A stretch of 64,000 nt of DNA from Candidatus Poribacteria bacterium (GTDB taxonomy: Bacteria; Poribacteria; WGA-4E; WGA-3G), in NCBI GenBank assembly GCA_003635255.1, contig PYJC01000065.1, positions 19,085 through 83,084 on the forward strand, given 5' to 3'. Shown here one piece after another: positions 43,203-51,404 of the stretch. Every line of letters begins with the position of its first letter. Position 1 is the first letter of the stretch. Under the pieces are notes generated by a model. That model did not search any database. It was not told the origin of the DNA and saw nothing but the letters and a program-made list of their open reading frames with translations. A program made the position numbers and the translations under genes.

Positions 43203-44147
43203 CTAATACCCCTTTTCTTTATCTATTACGCTGAGAAGCGGTTTACCCACGAGCAGGCGTTCTAAATTATCACAGAAAAGCCCAACCGACCGATCCAAGC
43301 GAATTGGTGAACCCCCAGCGACGTGCGGCGTAACGATAACATTCGGCAGATCCCATAACGGACTGTCGTCAGGCAGCGGCTCTTCTGGTGTGACATCCAA
43401 CCCCGCACCGCCGATACTGCCTGACGTAAGTGCCCGAAGCAGTGCCGGCCCGTCTATAATCTTGCCGCGCGTGACGTTGATAAGCAACGCATGCGATTTC
43501 ATCCGCTTAAACGCTACATCGTCAAACATCCCGTGCGTCTCCGGTGTCAACGGCGCACAGATAGCGACAACATCCGATTCTGAAAGCAGGTCATGGAACC
43601 GATCCATCTGCCAGACCTCATGTACGAATGACGGGGCTTCAACCGCTTCGGGATCAACAGCGATAATCCGCATATCAAACCCTTGTGCCCGACGCGCAAC
43701 GTCAATCCCCGTGCCGCCAAGTCCGACAATGCCAAGCGTACGTTCGCTCAATTCCCACGTCGCGTGACGGATTGACATCCGATTGTCCCATGTCCGTTCA
43801 CGTACCGAGCGACCGAGACCCCGCAGTAGCCCGAGGAGTAAAGCCCACGTCTGGTCTGCCAAATGTGGTCCCACGAAACCTTTCGCACTCGTCAGGATAA
43901 CATCGCTCTTGGCAAATTCAGGAAACAGTAAACCATCAACACCGGCTGAAAGGACTTGTACCCATTTCAGCTGCTTCGCATTTTCAAAAAGCGAGCGATT
44001 AAACCCACCGAACACAATATCGGTGTCCACAATTTCACGCAGTGCCTCTTCTGAATTTTGTGGTTTCACAAGCGAAAGTTCGTCAGAAACCGATTCGATC
44101 TGCTGTTCCTGTTCCGATGTAATATCGGTATTAATCAAAATTTTCAA
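43203..44147 (-). CDS. D-2-hydroxyacid dehydrogenase
   Basis: 314 residues from a TTG at 44147 that has AGGAG eight bases upstream; no ATG gives a family-like start (the open frame reaches 44213). LGIVGLGGTGIDVARRAQGF is the NAD fold, NVTRGKIIDGPAL holds the catalytic Arg region, LDVTPEEPLPDDSPLWDLPN the Glu, and TPHVAGGSP the His. Reduces or oxidises 2-oxoacids. Divergent from the cytochrome gene. Confidence 0.88.
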   Translation of the reverse strand: MKILINTDITSEQEQQIESVSDELSLVKPQNSEEALREIVDTDIVFGGFNRSLFENAKQLKWVQVLSAGVDGLLFPEFAKSDVILTSAKGFVGPHLADQTWALLLGLLRGLGRSVRERTWDNRMSIRHATWELSERTLGIVGLGGTGIDVARRAQGFDMRIIAVDPEAVEAPSFVHEVWQMDRFHDLLSESDVVAICAPLTPETHGMFDDVAFKRMKSHALLINVTRGKIIDGPALLRALTSGSIGGAGLDVTPEEPLPDDSPLWDLPNVIVTPHVAGGSPIRLDRSVGLFCDNLERLLVGKPLLSVIDKEKGY

Positions 44148-44148
44148 C

Positions 44149-44177
44149 TTGACATCTCCTCTGTATAGTGGTATTCT
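44149..44177 (+). promoter_or_regulatory. Sigma-70-type promoter
   Basis: TTGACA at 44149-44154, a 17-bp spacer and TATTCT at 44172-44177, upstream of the lipoprotein cytochrome gene. It is the clearest housekeeping promoter in the window. It overlaps the start of the divergent dehydrogenase. Confidence 0.65.
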
Positions 44178-44239
44178 ATATACGAAATAAGCGAAATTCC
44201 TACTAAAAAACACATTTCTCAGAAAAGGAGAATTCTACT

Positions 44240-44746
44240 GTGATTGATTCATCTTCTATGCGTCCGCGTAACCGCTGTACACATATTATCTCTATTCCTA
44301 TTTTGGCAATTAGCATACTTCTTGCCGCAATCTTCATCGCGAGTTGTGGCGACGAGGGCGACACCACTGAAGACACCACCGGTATGACGGATGTCCTTCA
44401 GCCTACGACACCCCCTCCTGAAACGCCACCGCCTCCGGCAGAAGAACCTGTTGTTGAAGAACCCAAAATCTCTTTTAAAGACGATATTCAGCCCATCCTC
44501 GCTGAGCGATGTGCTCTGGCAGGATGTCACGCCGCACCCGGTGCCGCAGGGCTCGACCTTACCAAATATGATACCTTCAAGAAGGGTGGAAACACTGGTC
44601 CCGCGTTCGCCGCTGGCGATGGCAACGGTAGCCTTGTCGTCAAACGTATTGATGGGGGCGGTATGCCTCCCGGTGGACCGCCGTTGGACGGCGACCAAAT
44701 CCAACTCTTCGTTGACTGGATTGATGAAGGTGCCGAAAATAACTAA
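44240..44746 (+). CDS. Lipoprotein c-type cytochrome (Planctomycetes type)
   Basis: 168 residues; GTG start with AAAGGAG upstream. LAISILLAAIFIASC is a lipobox. After a Pro/Glu-rich linker, ISFKDDIQPILAERCALAGC then H gives a CxxxxCH heme site, as in PSCyt domains of Planctomycetes, and GGGMPPGGPPLDGDQIQ supplies the axial Met. An outer- or inner-membrane electron carrier is inferred. Confidence 0.8.
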   Translation: MIDSSSMRPRNRCTHIISIPILAISILLAAIFIASCGDEGDTTEDTTGMTDVLQPTTPPPETPPPPAEEPVVEEPKISFKDDIQPILAERCALAGCHAAPGAAGLDLTKYDTFKKGGNTGPAFAAGDGNGSLVVKRIDGGGMPPGGPPLDGDQIQLFVDWIDEGAENN

Positions 44747-44821
44747 ATTTAACGATAGCATACCATTCTTGTCCTTCTGTGTCAAGTTGAAAAGATTGTC
44801 AATCCTTGGCACTATCCATCT

Positions 44822-44846
44822 AAAAGGCGCGTCTATTACGCGCCTT
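44822..44846 (+). terminator. Hairpin AAGGCGCG...CGCGCCTT
   Basis: An 8-bp perfect stem with a 7-base loop, 75 bp after the cytochrome stop; the T-run after it is weak. Probable terminator. Confidence 0.6.
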
Positions 44847-45330
44847 ATACCTCTATCTTTCTAAAATCTCCTCAAAACCGTCTGTTTTCTTCAATACCAT
44901 CAAAATTGTCTAAACTTTAGATGAAGTCGTACATTCCCGAAAAATACTATAGTGAAGCCCAAAAATATAAGTGGACATCTTTGTAGCATAAACTTTTAGT
45001 TTGTGCCAGTCTGAATGCCTGTTATAGGGATTCAGACTGTTTGAGAGTGCCCGATTAATTATAGGTTTTACTATAATATTCAATAACGCAATTTTTGTAG
45101 TAGATATTCAAATTTTGAGATTTATGCTACAATTTTTGTGTTTTGGCGGTAGGAAGAGGAATTATAAATTAATCTTCATCGCTTGGATGCAGCAGGTTTT
45201 TTATAAAAAATGTGATGCCGAAACATTTTTTATAAACGCAGTGGACACTTACGTTCTAAGCCGTTAATAATTCAAAATATGATTGGAATTTCAAGGTTTT
45301 GGTCATATATTGCACTTTTTTTAGAAAAAT
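44847..45330. other. Long AT-rich upstream region of the first sigma-propeller gene
   Basis: About 480 bp without a gene. It holds a repeated TTTTTTATAAA/ATTTTTTATAAACGC pattern (45200-45237) and several TTATGCTA/TAGCATAA-like words. Likely regulatory, because a sigma-54 promoter and a second conserved promoter follow at once. Confidence 0.4.
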
Positions 45331-45345
45331 TGGCACGAAATTTGC
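45331..45345 (+). promoter_or_regulatory. Sigma-54 promoter (-24/-12)
   Basis: TGGCACGAAATTTGC, with GG at 45332-45333 and GC at 45344-45345, exactly 10 bases apart as RpoN requires. It lies 106 bp before the first sigma-propeller gene. The upstream sites found at the two other sigma-54 promoters are not seen here. Confidence 0.75.
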
Positions 45346-45377
45346 CATAGTGATGCTATAAATTAGGCATTTTTTAT

Positions 45378-45440
45378 CATTTTATGCAACCTTTTCGCCT
45401 CACATACGCGTTTTTAATTATAAGAGTGCTATTTTTTCGG
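45378..45440 (+). promoter_or_regulatory. Conserved promoter of the sigma-propeller family, copy 1
   Basis: CATTTTATGCAACC, then CATACGCGT, then CTATTTTTT before the ribosome site. The same three blocks with near-constant spacing occur at 54535, 56140, 59224 and 63715. GCAAC plus CGT(C/T) about 17-18 bases apart resembles the -35/-10 pair of ECF sigma factors. Confidence 0.7.
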
Positions 45441-45450
45441 GAGGAGATAT

Positions 45451-48345
45451 ATGAAAACCAGTGACTTTACGTTAATCCGACGCACCTTAGACGGCGACCA
45501 AAGCGCGTTTACAATGCTTGTGAACAGATACCAGGAATGGGTACACACCCTTGTTTGGCGGAAGGTAGGCGATTTTCACATCGCTGAAGAGATTACGCAG
45601 GATGTCTTCCTGAAAGTTTACAAGAAGTTATCAACCCTAAAGCCCTCGGATCATTTTAGAGGATGGCTCTATGTGATCGCAGCACGGCACTGTATCACAT
45701 GGAGCCGAAAGAAAAAACTCCCGACGACATCATTGGACGCGATGTCAATATCGGAGTTAGAGGAGCTCTGTTACGCGCAATATGAGACAGAACGCGATAA
45801 AGAAACCACTCTCGAATACCAGCGCGAAATCATTAAACGTCTTCTCCAAAAGCTGCCAGAGAGTGAGCGCACCGTCATAACCCTCCACTATCTGGCAGAA
45901 ATGTCTTGTGAAAAGATTAGCGAGTTCTTAGGGGTTTCGCCTAACACTATTAAAAGTCGGCTTCACCGTGCTCGAAAGCGATTGGAAAACCAAGAACATC
46001 TGCTTCAGGAAGCCTCCAGTATTTTCCAAGTGTCACCAACACTCACCGAGAATATCATGCGCGAAGTGGCACAAATCAAACCTGCCGCCCCTTCCGTGAG
46101 TAAACCTTGGATGCCGTGGGGATTCTCCTTCGCAGCGACCTTTTTGATCATTCTCATGATAGGTCATGGCGCACGTCTGTTATCACGTTTTCAGCAACCC
46201 TACAACTTGGAAGCCACATCGAAAATGACTGTGGAATTGATTGACACGACTATTGTCCGAGAATTGAATCGAAAATCCGACTTATTGACCCGATTTGGGA
46301 GAGCCGATGCCACTGGTAAAGACAGTAACTCTGGATTCCAAACAGAATCACCTCTCATCACAACCCCACAAACGGACGGAAAAGACATCTCGACAACGAA
46401 ACCACAATGGGTTCAGACAAAGGGGCCGGGAAGCGTTTCTGAGCCAGGACTCTTTCTCGCATCCGACAAATCCCTCTATGCTATTGCCAAAACAGGACTC
46501 TATCGACTCACAGAACAGAGGGACGCATGGACATTTGTCAGTTCCAGCGGTCCGAGTCGAGAGTTCGATCCAGTTATGGCAGAACGCGGCGATACCCTCT
46601 ATTTCTTAACATCCGATGAACTCTTGGCTTCAACCGATGGCGGTAAAACGGTAAATACGCTCAGCGCGCGACCTGAAGGACATCCGGTTGCGTTGGTTGT
46701 CACAGATATGGCGATGTACCTTGTCCTCAGAACGGAGGTATTTCGTTCCGACAATTTCGGAAATCAGTGGGAATCCATAGGGGCGGTCCTGCAATCCGAC
46801 AATGCACCAGATGTAGGCAGCCCCAGTTTCCGTATATCGGACGCAATCGCTATGGACAACATGCTATTTGTCGGCACAAGTCGAGGACTGTTCCGGTTTA
46901 CCGGTGCTTGGGGAAAATTGCCAGTGCCGACCCGACGAGGCATCAATTCGTTAGCGGTCGCGGAGAACAGACTCTATGTCGGAACGAACACCGGGCCGCA
47001 GAATGGGCAAAATCAAAACCCTACACCGGCAATTTTCTATTCGACCAATTTTGGCGATTCATGGACAGATATTACGCCCAGTCCCTATAAATTTCTAACT
47101 AAGATAATGACTACAATCCAAGTCGTTTCAATAGAAAAAATGCTTATGGTAATAGGTCCAAGCGGGATATTACTCTCTTATAATGGTGGCGAAACGTGGA
47201 CAGATCCTGGAAGTGACCCACATGCTTTTGCTTTCGGCGTTTCTCCTATTGTGGTGTTGGACGAAAACAATTTTTACAAATCTGATGCCTTTGAAGTTGT
47301 TCGCTCCACGGATGGTGGTATCACATGGCACCCCTTTACAACCGGATTGGTGAACTCCCATGTTCCCAGTCTGTCTGTGGTCAAAAACGTCCTCTATGCA
47401 CAAACGCCCACAGAAATGCTCAAATCTACAGATGCCGGTGAGTCGTGGGAATCCGTTGGCTTGGGTGCTAATGGAAGTGTTCCTCTGGAAGGGGCAAAGT
47501 CGAAAATTGCAGCAGCCAACGGTGTTCTTTATGCCAACAACACTGGTCGTAGTGGTGTTACCCTCTTTCATCTCTCTGGTGCCAGTAATGCGTTCCTACC
47601 GGTTGAAGGTGTACCAGATTTTGAGGCGGACACTTCACATATAGGGTGGAGGCAAAATCGTAGAAAAGCGTGGGAAAACGGTGGCAATATTGTTATAGCA
47701 CAGCAGCTGTCGAGTGCTGACCAATACAATGTCTTTGGAGAATGGAGAAAGAATGGAACGTTTGCAGTCACTGATGATACCGTCTTCATGGAATACAAAC
47801 ATAAACTTTTCAGATGGCGGCGCGGCGAAACGAAATGGCACTACACCGGTTTGGAAGATTCCGGTTATTTCTCCTTCGCTAATGCCTACGCCAAGGAGTT
47901 GATGCTCGCCGTTTCTGGGAACACAATCTATGTCGGTAAACGAGATGGCGACCTCTTCCAATCCTTTGATAATGGAGACACTTGGAACGACATCACCGCG
48001 AACCTCGCCTTTCCGTTTAGATACTTCAAGGATGTCCTATTTGAAGGTGGGACTGTCTACATCTCGACAGACATGGGGGTCATGCGTTCACGCGATGGTG
48101 GGATATGGCATGTGCTCACCGATGTTGATGGGAATAGACCGGTCATGGACCGAATTACCGTTGATGGCATGGCAGCTTACGGTGTGTGTAATGGTGGTGT
48201 CTATCGGCTGGATAACGAGACGAACACTTGGAAACAGATTGCACCAGAACTGCCACACACAGCGACCTCCTTTGCCGTTAATAGCAATACATTTTACATC
48301 GGCACGCAACAGAACGGTGTACTCCGCTTTCAACGTGACGATTGA
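45451..48345 (+). CDS. ECF-type sigma factor fused to a membrane helix and BNR beta-propeller, copy 1
   Basis: 964 residues. Residues 8-75 are sigma region 2 (LDGDQSAFTMLVNRYQEWVH, EEITQDVFLKVYKKLSTL) and 125-180 region 4 (QKLPESERTVITLHYLAEMS, LGVSPNTIKSRLHRARKRL). Residues 219-240 (PWMPWGFSFAATFLIILMIG) are one membrane helix. After a Ser/Thr-rich linker, residues 330-964 are a beta-propeller with Asp-box repeats (RSTDGGITWHPF, KSTDAGESWESVG, QSFDNGDTWNDI). Topology: sigma domain inside, propeller outside. Strong GGGAGGAG before the ATG. Release of the sigma part would need proteolysis, or it acts at the membrane. Two promoters lie upstream. Confidence 0.9.
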   Translation: MKTSDFTLIRRTLDGDQSAFTMLVNRYQEWVHTLVWRKVGDFHIAEEITQDVFLKVYKKLSTLKPSDHFRGWLYVIAARHCITWSRKKKLPTTSLDAMSISELEELCYAQYETERDKETTLEYQREIIKRLLQKLPESERTVITLHYLAEMSCEKISEFLGVSPNTIKSRLHRARKRLENQEHLLQEASSIFQVSPTLTENIMREVAQIKPAAPSVSKPWMPWGFSFAATFLIILMIGHGARLLSRFQQPYNLEATSKMTVELIDTTIVRELNRKSDLLTRFGRADATGKDSNSGFQTESPLITTPQTDGKDISTTKPQWVQTKGPGSVSEPGLFLASDKSLYAIAKTGLYRLTEQRDAWTFVSSSGPSREFDPVMAERGDTLYFLTSDELLASTDGGKTVNTLSARPEGHPVALVVTDMAMYLVLRTEVFRSDNFGNQWESIGAVLQSDNAPDVGSPSFRISDAIAMDNMLFVGTSRGLFRFTGAWGKLPVPTRRGINSLAVAENRLYVGTNTGPQNGQNQNPTPAIFYSTNFGDSWTDITPSPYKFLTKIMTTIQVVSIEKMLMVIGPSGILLSYNGGETWTDPGSDPHAFAFGVSPIVVLDENNFYKSDAFEVVRSTDGGITWHPFTTGLVNSHVPSLSVVKNVLYAQTPTEMLKSTDAGESWESVGLGANGSVPLEGAKSKIAAANGVLYANNTGRSGVTLFHLSGASNAFLPVEGVPDFEADTSHIGWRQNRRKAWENGGNIVIAQQLSSADQYNVFGEWRKNGTFAVTDDTVFMEYKHKLFRWRRGETKWHYTGLEDSGYFSFANAYAKELMLAVSGNTIYVGKRDGDLFQSFDNGDTWNDITANLAFPFRYFKDVLFEGGTVYISTDMGVMRSRDGGIWHVLTDVDGNRPVMDRITVDGMAAYGVCNGGVYRLDNETNTWKQIAPELPHTATSFAVNSNTFYIGTQQNGVLRFQRDD

Positions 48346-48620
48346 TAACTACCTAATTTCGTTAGCGTCCTACTGTACACTTTCTTATCTCATCTTATTC
48401 TGATAATCTGACCTACCCACGGTCTCTAAATAATTTACCTGTTACCATAATCCTCGTATAGTTTCAATCTTCCACTCAAAATCTCCCTCTGTAGGATTCT
48501 CACTGCGAAGCACGCGCGGTCGCGACCCACCTCTAATGGACACAAGAAACCTGAAACTAACCCTTCTTGTGTGATCACTCTCCAATATCTATCGCGTATT
48601 GCGCTTTATGCCTTATGGAT
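48346..48620. other. Gap after sigma-propeller copy 1
   Basis: No gene. CTCTGTAGGATTCTCACTGC then GGTCGCGACC at 48488-48518 resembles the TGTAGGA-plus-hairpin repeat class. Otherwise nothing recognised until the sigma-54 control region. Confidence 0.4.
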
Positions 48621-48623
48621 GGA

Positions 48624-48663
48624 ATTATGCAAGATTTACATATTTAGGTAAGCATAATTTGCC
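48624..48663 (+). promoter_or_regulatory. Putative enhancer sites for the sigma-54 activator, promoter 1
   Basis: ATTATGCA at 48624-48631 and GCATAATTTGCC at 48652-48663 are inverted to each other in their ATTATGC/GCATAAT cores. They lie 105 and 77 bases before the -24 GG. At the second sigma-54 promoter the same two words sit at the same 105 and 77 bases, which marks them as binding sites. Confidence 0.7.
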
Positions 48664-48726
48664 GAATGCTCAGGATTTGCATAGTTATGTTTTGTTGAAA
48701 TTCGCTAATAGCATGGATTTTACCTA

Positions 48727-48742
48727 TTGGCACGATAATTGC
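48727..48742 (+). promoter_or_regulatory. Sigma-54 promoter (-24/-12)
   Basis: ATTGGCACGATAATTGC pattern, GG at 48729-48730, GC at 48741-48742, ten bases between. Drives the SNase-like gene at 48990. A perfect ATGTCCGGACAT palindrome lies about 36 bp after the expected transcript start (48790-48801). Confidence 0.85.
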
Positions 48743-48989
48743 TAAATTATCTTGAGTGTGCTGAGTTGCTAAAAAGCAAGTGTAGGTGTATGTCCGGACA
48801 TTGTTCGCTATGGAAACCTAACACGCCGAACGTCGGAATCCTGAACCTTGACTTGGACAGGTAAAAGAACAGTTAGCGAATACAGGTTACCTACACTTTC
48901 TATTTTTTGGACAAGGATAGATTGAGTTGCTGATGAAAGTGGTTAACAACGTAAAACTATAAGTTATTTTTTCGAGAAGAGGTGGAAAA

Positions 48990-49274
48990 GTGTACGAATA
49001 CTCAGCGTACGTGACATTCGTAATTGATGGCGACACCTTTAAGACCTCCAACCGAACAATCCGTTTGGCGAATATAAATGCACCCGAAAGCAACACTTTG
49101 GAGGGGCAGAGATCTGCAGAATATTTAAAGTGCCTTATAGAGGGAAAACAGGTTAGAATCAAGTCTGTGGCTACTGATGTTTACCGTCGCGTAGTCGCCC
49201 ATGTCTGGCGCGGATCGGATGATTTGTACGTCAACAAAGAGATGTTTAATCGGGGGCATGCGAATCCAATATAG
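48990..49274 (+). CDS. Small SNase-like (thermonuclease fold) protein
   Basis: 94 residues; GTG start with AGAGG upstream. VTFVIDGDTFKTSNRTIRLA, NINAPESNTLEGQRSAEYLK and VYRRVVAHVWRGSDDLYVNK follow the staphylococcal nuclease core: the Asp of VIDGDTF, the Arg of IRLANINAPE, the Glu, and the second Arg (YRRVVAHV). It lacks the C-terminal helix and any signal peptide, so it is shorter than usual secreted nucleases. It is the sole gene behind its sigma-54 promoter. Confidence 0.75.
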   Translation: MYEYSAYVTFVIDGDTFKTSNRTIRLANINAPESNTLEGQRSAEYLKCLIEGKQVRIKSVATDVYRRVVAHVWRGSDDLYVNKEMFNRGHANPI

Positions 49275-49332
49275 TTCGTAATGCCTACGTTAGATTGTTG
49301 TTGAGGTATTTCGGATATCGGATGTTTTTGAG

Positions 49333-49372
49333 ATTATGCAGAAAATGCAGGGTTATATATGCATAATTTGCC
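49333..49372 (+). promoter_or_regulatory. Putative enhancer sites for the sigma-54 activator, promoter 2
   Basis: ATTATGCA at 49333-49340 and GCATAATTTGCC at 49361-49372, the same words and spacing as at 48624-48663, and again 105 and 77 bases before the -24 GG. A further ATTATGCATAAT palindrome follows at 49375-49386. Confidence 0.7.
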
Positions 49373-49435
49373 ATATTATGCATAATTTACACAGTCGTCC
49401 GTTACTGGTATCGCTAAAGATGTAGATTCTTCTAA

Positions 49436-49451
49436 GTGGCACGATAATTGC
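49436..49451 (+). promoter_or_regulatory. Sigma-54 promoter (-24/-12)
   Basis: GTGGCACGATAATTGC, GG at 49438-49439 and GC at 49450-49451 with ten bases between. Fifteen bases are identical to the promoter at 48729. It drives the operon from 49681. The 230 bp between promoter and gene hold a duplicated ACAATCAAACTGATT pair (49532-49562). Confidence 0.85.
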
Positions 49452-49680
49452 TGCTATATATACGCATGCTGAACATGCCATACTATATTCAGATAGTCCT
49501 CGTAGTCGCACGGCAAACGGAATGACTTAGGACAATCAAACTGATTGGACAATCAAACTGATTTGTCTATAACCCGATTACCAGAAAAAGTATCAGACTC
49601 AAATCTTGTCTCCGCTTAAGCGATGTCGGTAAAACCCCGACACTATCAAGTGGGACAGAACAGAAAGGAATAGAGGAACC

Positions 49681-49938
49681 ATGAAGAAATTTTGGATCAA
49701 CAGCCTCCCACTGCTGGCAGTACTCTTTGTGCTAACTATCGGTTTCACAATGTTCAACAACTTGGATGCATCTCCATCTGACACCAACGATCCTTGCCCA
49801 GATTTACAAGAAATCTGTTTACAAGAGGCGAATTATGCCGCTGTCACATGCAAAAAGTATGGAAACGGCTCCAATTGGTGTAAAGATGCCAGAAAAGATG
49901 CAAACAGGGCTTGTTACGCTGCTATAAATTGCGATTAG
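49681..49938 (+). CDS. Small secreted six-cysteine protein
   Basis: 85 residues. MKKFWINSLPLLAVLFVLTI is a signal peptide or anchor. The mature part has six cysteines (39, 46, 57, 67, 78, 84), suited to three disulfides, and one N-glycosylation sequon (N62-G-S). No family recognised. It is first in an operon that ends with an oligosaccharyltransferase-like gene, so it may be a glycosylated secreted peptide. Confidence 0.7.
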   Translation: MKKFWINSLPLLAVLFVLTIGFTMFNNLDASPSDTNDPCPDLQEICLQEANYAAVTCKKYGNGSNWCKDARKDANRACYAAINCD

Positions 49939-49958
49939 TCTTTGCGCTTAGCTGGTAT

Positions 49959-49989
49959 CCAGTGTTGCTCTCGTCCGGAGCAACACTGG
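49959..49989 (+). terminator. Strong hairpin after the small secreted protein gene
   Basis: CCAGTGTTGCTC and GAGCAACACTGG form a perfect 12-bp stem with a 7-base loop. No T-run follows, and the next gene starts 22 bases later. It may partly end or stabilise transcripts so that the first gene is made in excess. Confidence 0.6.
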
Positions 49990-50011
49990 GATATAATAGG
50001 AGTTTACAACA

Positions 50012-51076
50012 ATGAAGATAAGACCCATCTATAGTATTAGCATTCTCGCCATCGTTCTCGGACTCTGCGCAATCGGATGGATAGTGTTCCAACCGAAACA
50101 GATGGAACCCGTCGTCACGTATAGAGCCACCACACCTGAAACGCGTACTGCAGAAGCACCGAAATCTGCTGAGGCGATATATGAAGAAACGCTCAGAGAA
50201 AGGGCAGCGCGTGATATAGAGTACATGCTTGAGAGCGGAACGGATGATTCCGATACGAGAGCACTAAAAAAAGCCATGCAATCCCCGGAATATCTCGAAT
50301 ACAAGCGAAAACAGGATGCGATCTTTCCAGGGTTTAATCTTGTACTGTGGTGGGACTTCCTTGACTCGCAAGGCATTGAATCTTCTGCAAGGGAACTACA
50401 AGAAAAAAACTTCCGTGAAAGCTTTCCTACCGGCGACTACGCCGATTATGAACCCATGATGCGAAAAGAACTCGCCGAACTTTTCCTTGAGTTCGATCTC
50501 CGTCCGGATGTGACGGATACACAGACTGCACGCGAATATACGCTTGCTGTCCTAAGCCAGTTTAGAAGCGATTGGAGCAATAAGGTGTGGATGCGTGGAT
50601 ATTTCAACGGATACGACGGTGATGTCGATTGGGCTGAAAATATCCGGCGCAATGCTGCAGACATTGTTGCTGAATTAACGCCAGCGGATATCAACACATC
50701 TCCACCACCGACCGAATCCCCCTTCACACTAAACACAGCGGATGTTGTGGAAGAAGTCAGTGGTACCGCATCACTGCCTAACACAAACACCGAGGCGTTA
50801 TCCGCACCTAAGGACATGTCAAAAGTGCCGCAAACTATCCAAGAAACTGACGAAGGGCTTGTGAAACAACACATCCCAGATATCTCTGGAGTGCCAACCG
50901 AAGCGCAGTTTCGGAACACACTGCATCAGCACTTTTCACCCGAACGCTTAAACCGTGCTATGGAGACCTTGAACCGATACGGTCCCAAAGAAGGGCTTCG
51001 CCGGCTTAAGGAATCTGATCCCGAAGCCGCTACACGTTTTGAACGTCTCATTCAACCCGACAAGGAGCGTAATTAA
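50012..51076 (+). CDS. Anchored envelope protein, unknown function
   Basis: 354 residues. Residues 7-26 (YSISILAIVLGLCAIGWIVF) are an uncleaved signal anchor; the rest is outside. A helical central domain (WWDFLDSQGIESSARELQEK) is followed by a Ser/Thr/Pro-rich linker (226-280) with the extended bacterial sequon D-I-N-T-S (Asn 228) and a C-terminal helical part (TEAQFRNTLHQHFSPERLNR). No family recognised. Two bases separate its stop from the next start. Confidence 0.7.
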   Translation: MKIRPIYSISILAIVLGLCAIGWIVFQPKQMEPVVTYRATTPETRTAEAPKSAEAIYEETLRERAARDIEYMLESGTDDSDTRALKKAMQSPEYLEYKRKQDAIFPGFNLVLWWDFLDSQGIESSARELQEKNFRESFPTGDYADYEPMMRKELAELFLEFDLRPDVTDTQTAREYTLAVLSQFRSDWSNKVWMRGYFNGYDGDVDWAENIRRNAADIVAELTPADINTSPPPTESPFTLNTADVVEEVSGTASLPNTNTEALSAPKDMSKVPQTIQETDEGLVKQHIPDISGVPTEAQFRNTLHQHFSPERLNRAMETLNRYGPKEGLRRLKESDPEAATRFERLIQPDKERN

Positions 51077-51077
51077 G

Positions 51078-51389
51078 ATGAAAGATACCCATGTCTTCTA
51101 TGGAGTCTGCAGCATCGCTGCCCTCGCAATCGTCGCGGTCGGCATCGGATACGCTACCGATATGCTGCCATTGCATAAACAACCTGTCAACGCAACAACA
51201 ATGTCCGATACGACAAGCACTACACAGTCGAATCCAGAGACCCCGCGGGCATCGAAAGGTGTTAGCGCATCGAAAGAAAAGAACTGCGGCTGCTGCGCAG
51301 AACGCAGGGCAAAGTACGAAGCTCTAATAAAAAAGCGTCGTCAACGCCAAAAGGCTGCCACTACAGCACAACAAATGGCATCAAAGTAA
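51078..51389 (+). CDS. Small anchored protein with CGCC motif
   Basis: 103 residues from the ATG at 51078, with AAGGAG at 51062-51067. Residues 8-27 (YGVCSIAALAIVAVGIGYAT) are a signal anchor. Then a Thr/Ser-rich stretch with a sequon (N38-A-T) and a basic tail with NCGCCAERRAKYEALIKKRR. The CGCC could bind a metal or form disulfides. Not recognised. Confidence 0.6.
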   Translation: MKDTHVFYGVCSIAALAIVAVGIGYATDMLPLHKQPVNATTMSDTTSTTQSNPETPRASKGVSASKEKNCGCCAERRAKYEALIKKRRQRQKAATTAQQMASK

Positions 51390-51404
51390 AGCGAAGGGGA
51401 CCCG

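Noticed and set aside
49959..49989. Attachment site or integron-like recombination site
   Set aside because: The 12-bp hairpin lacks recombinase core sequences and sits inside an operon, so a transcript hairpin is simpler.
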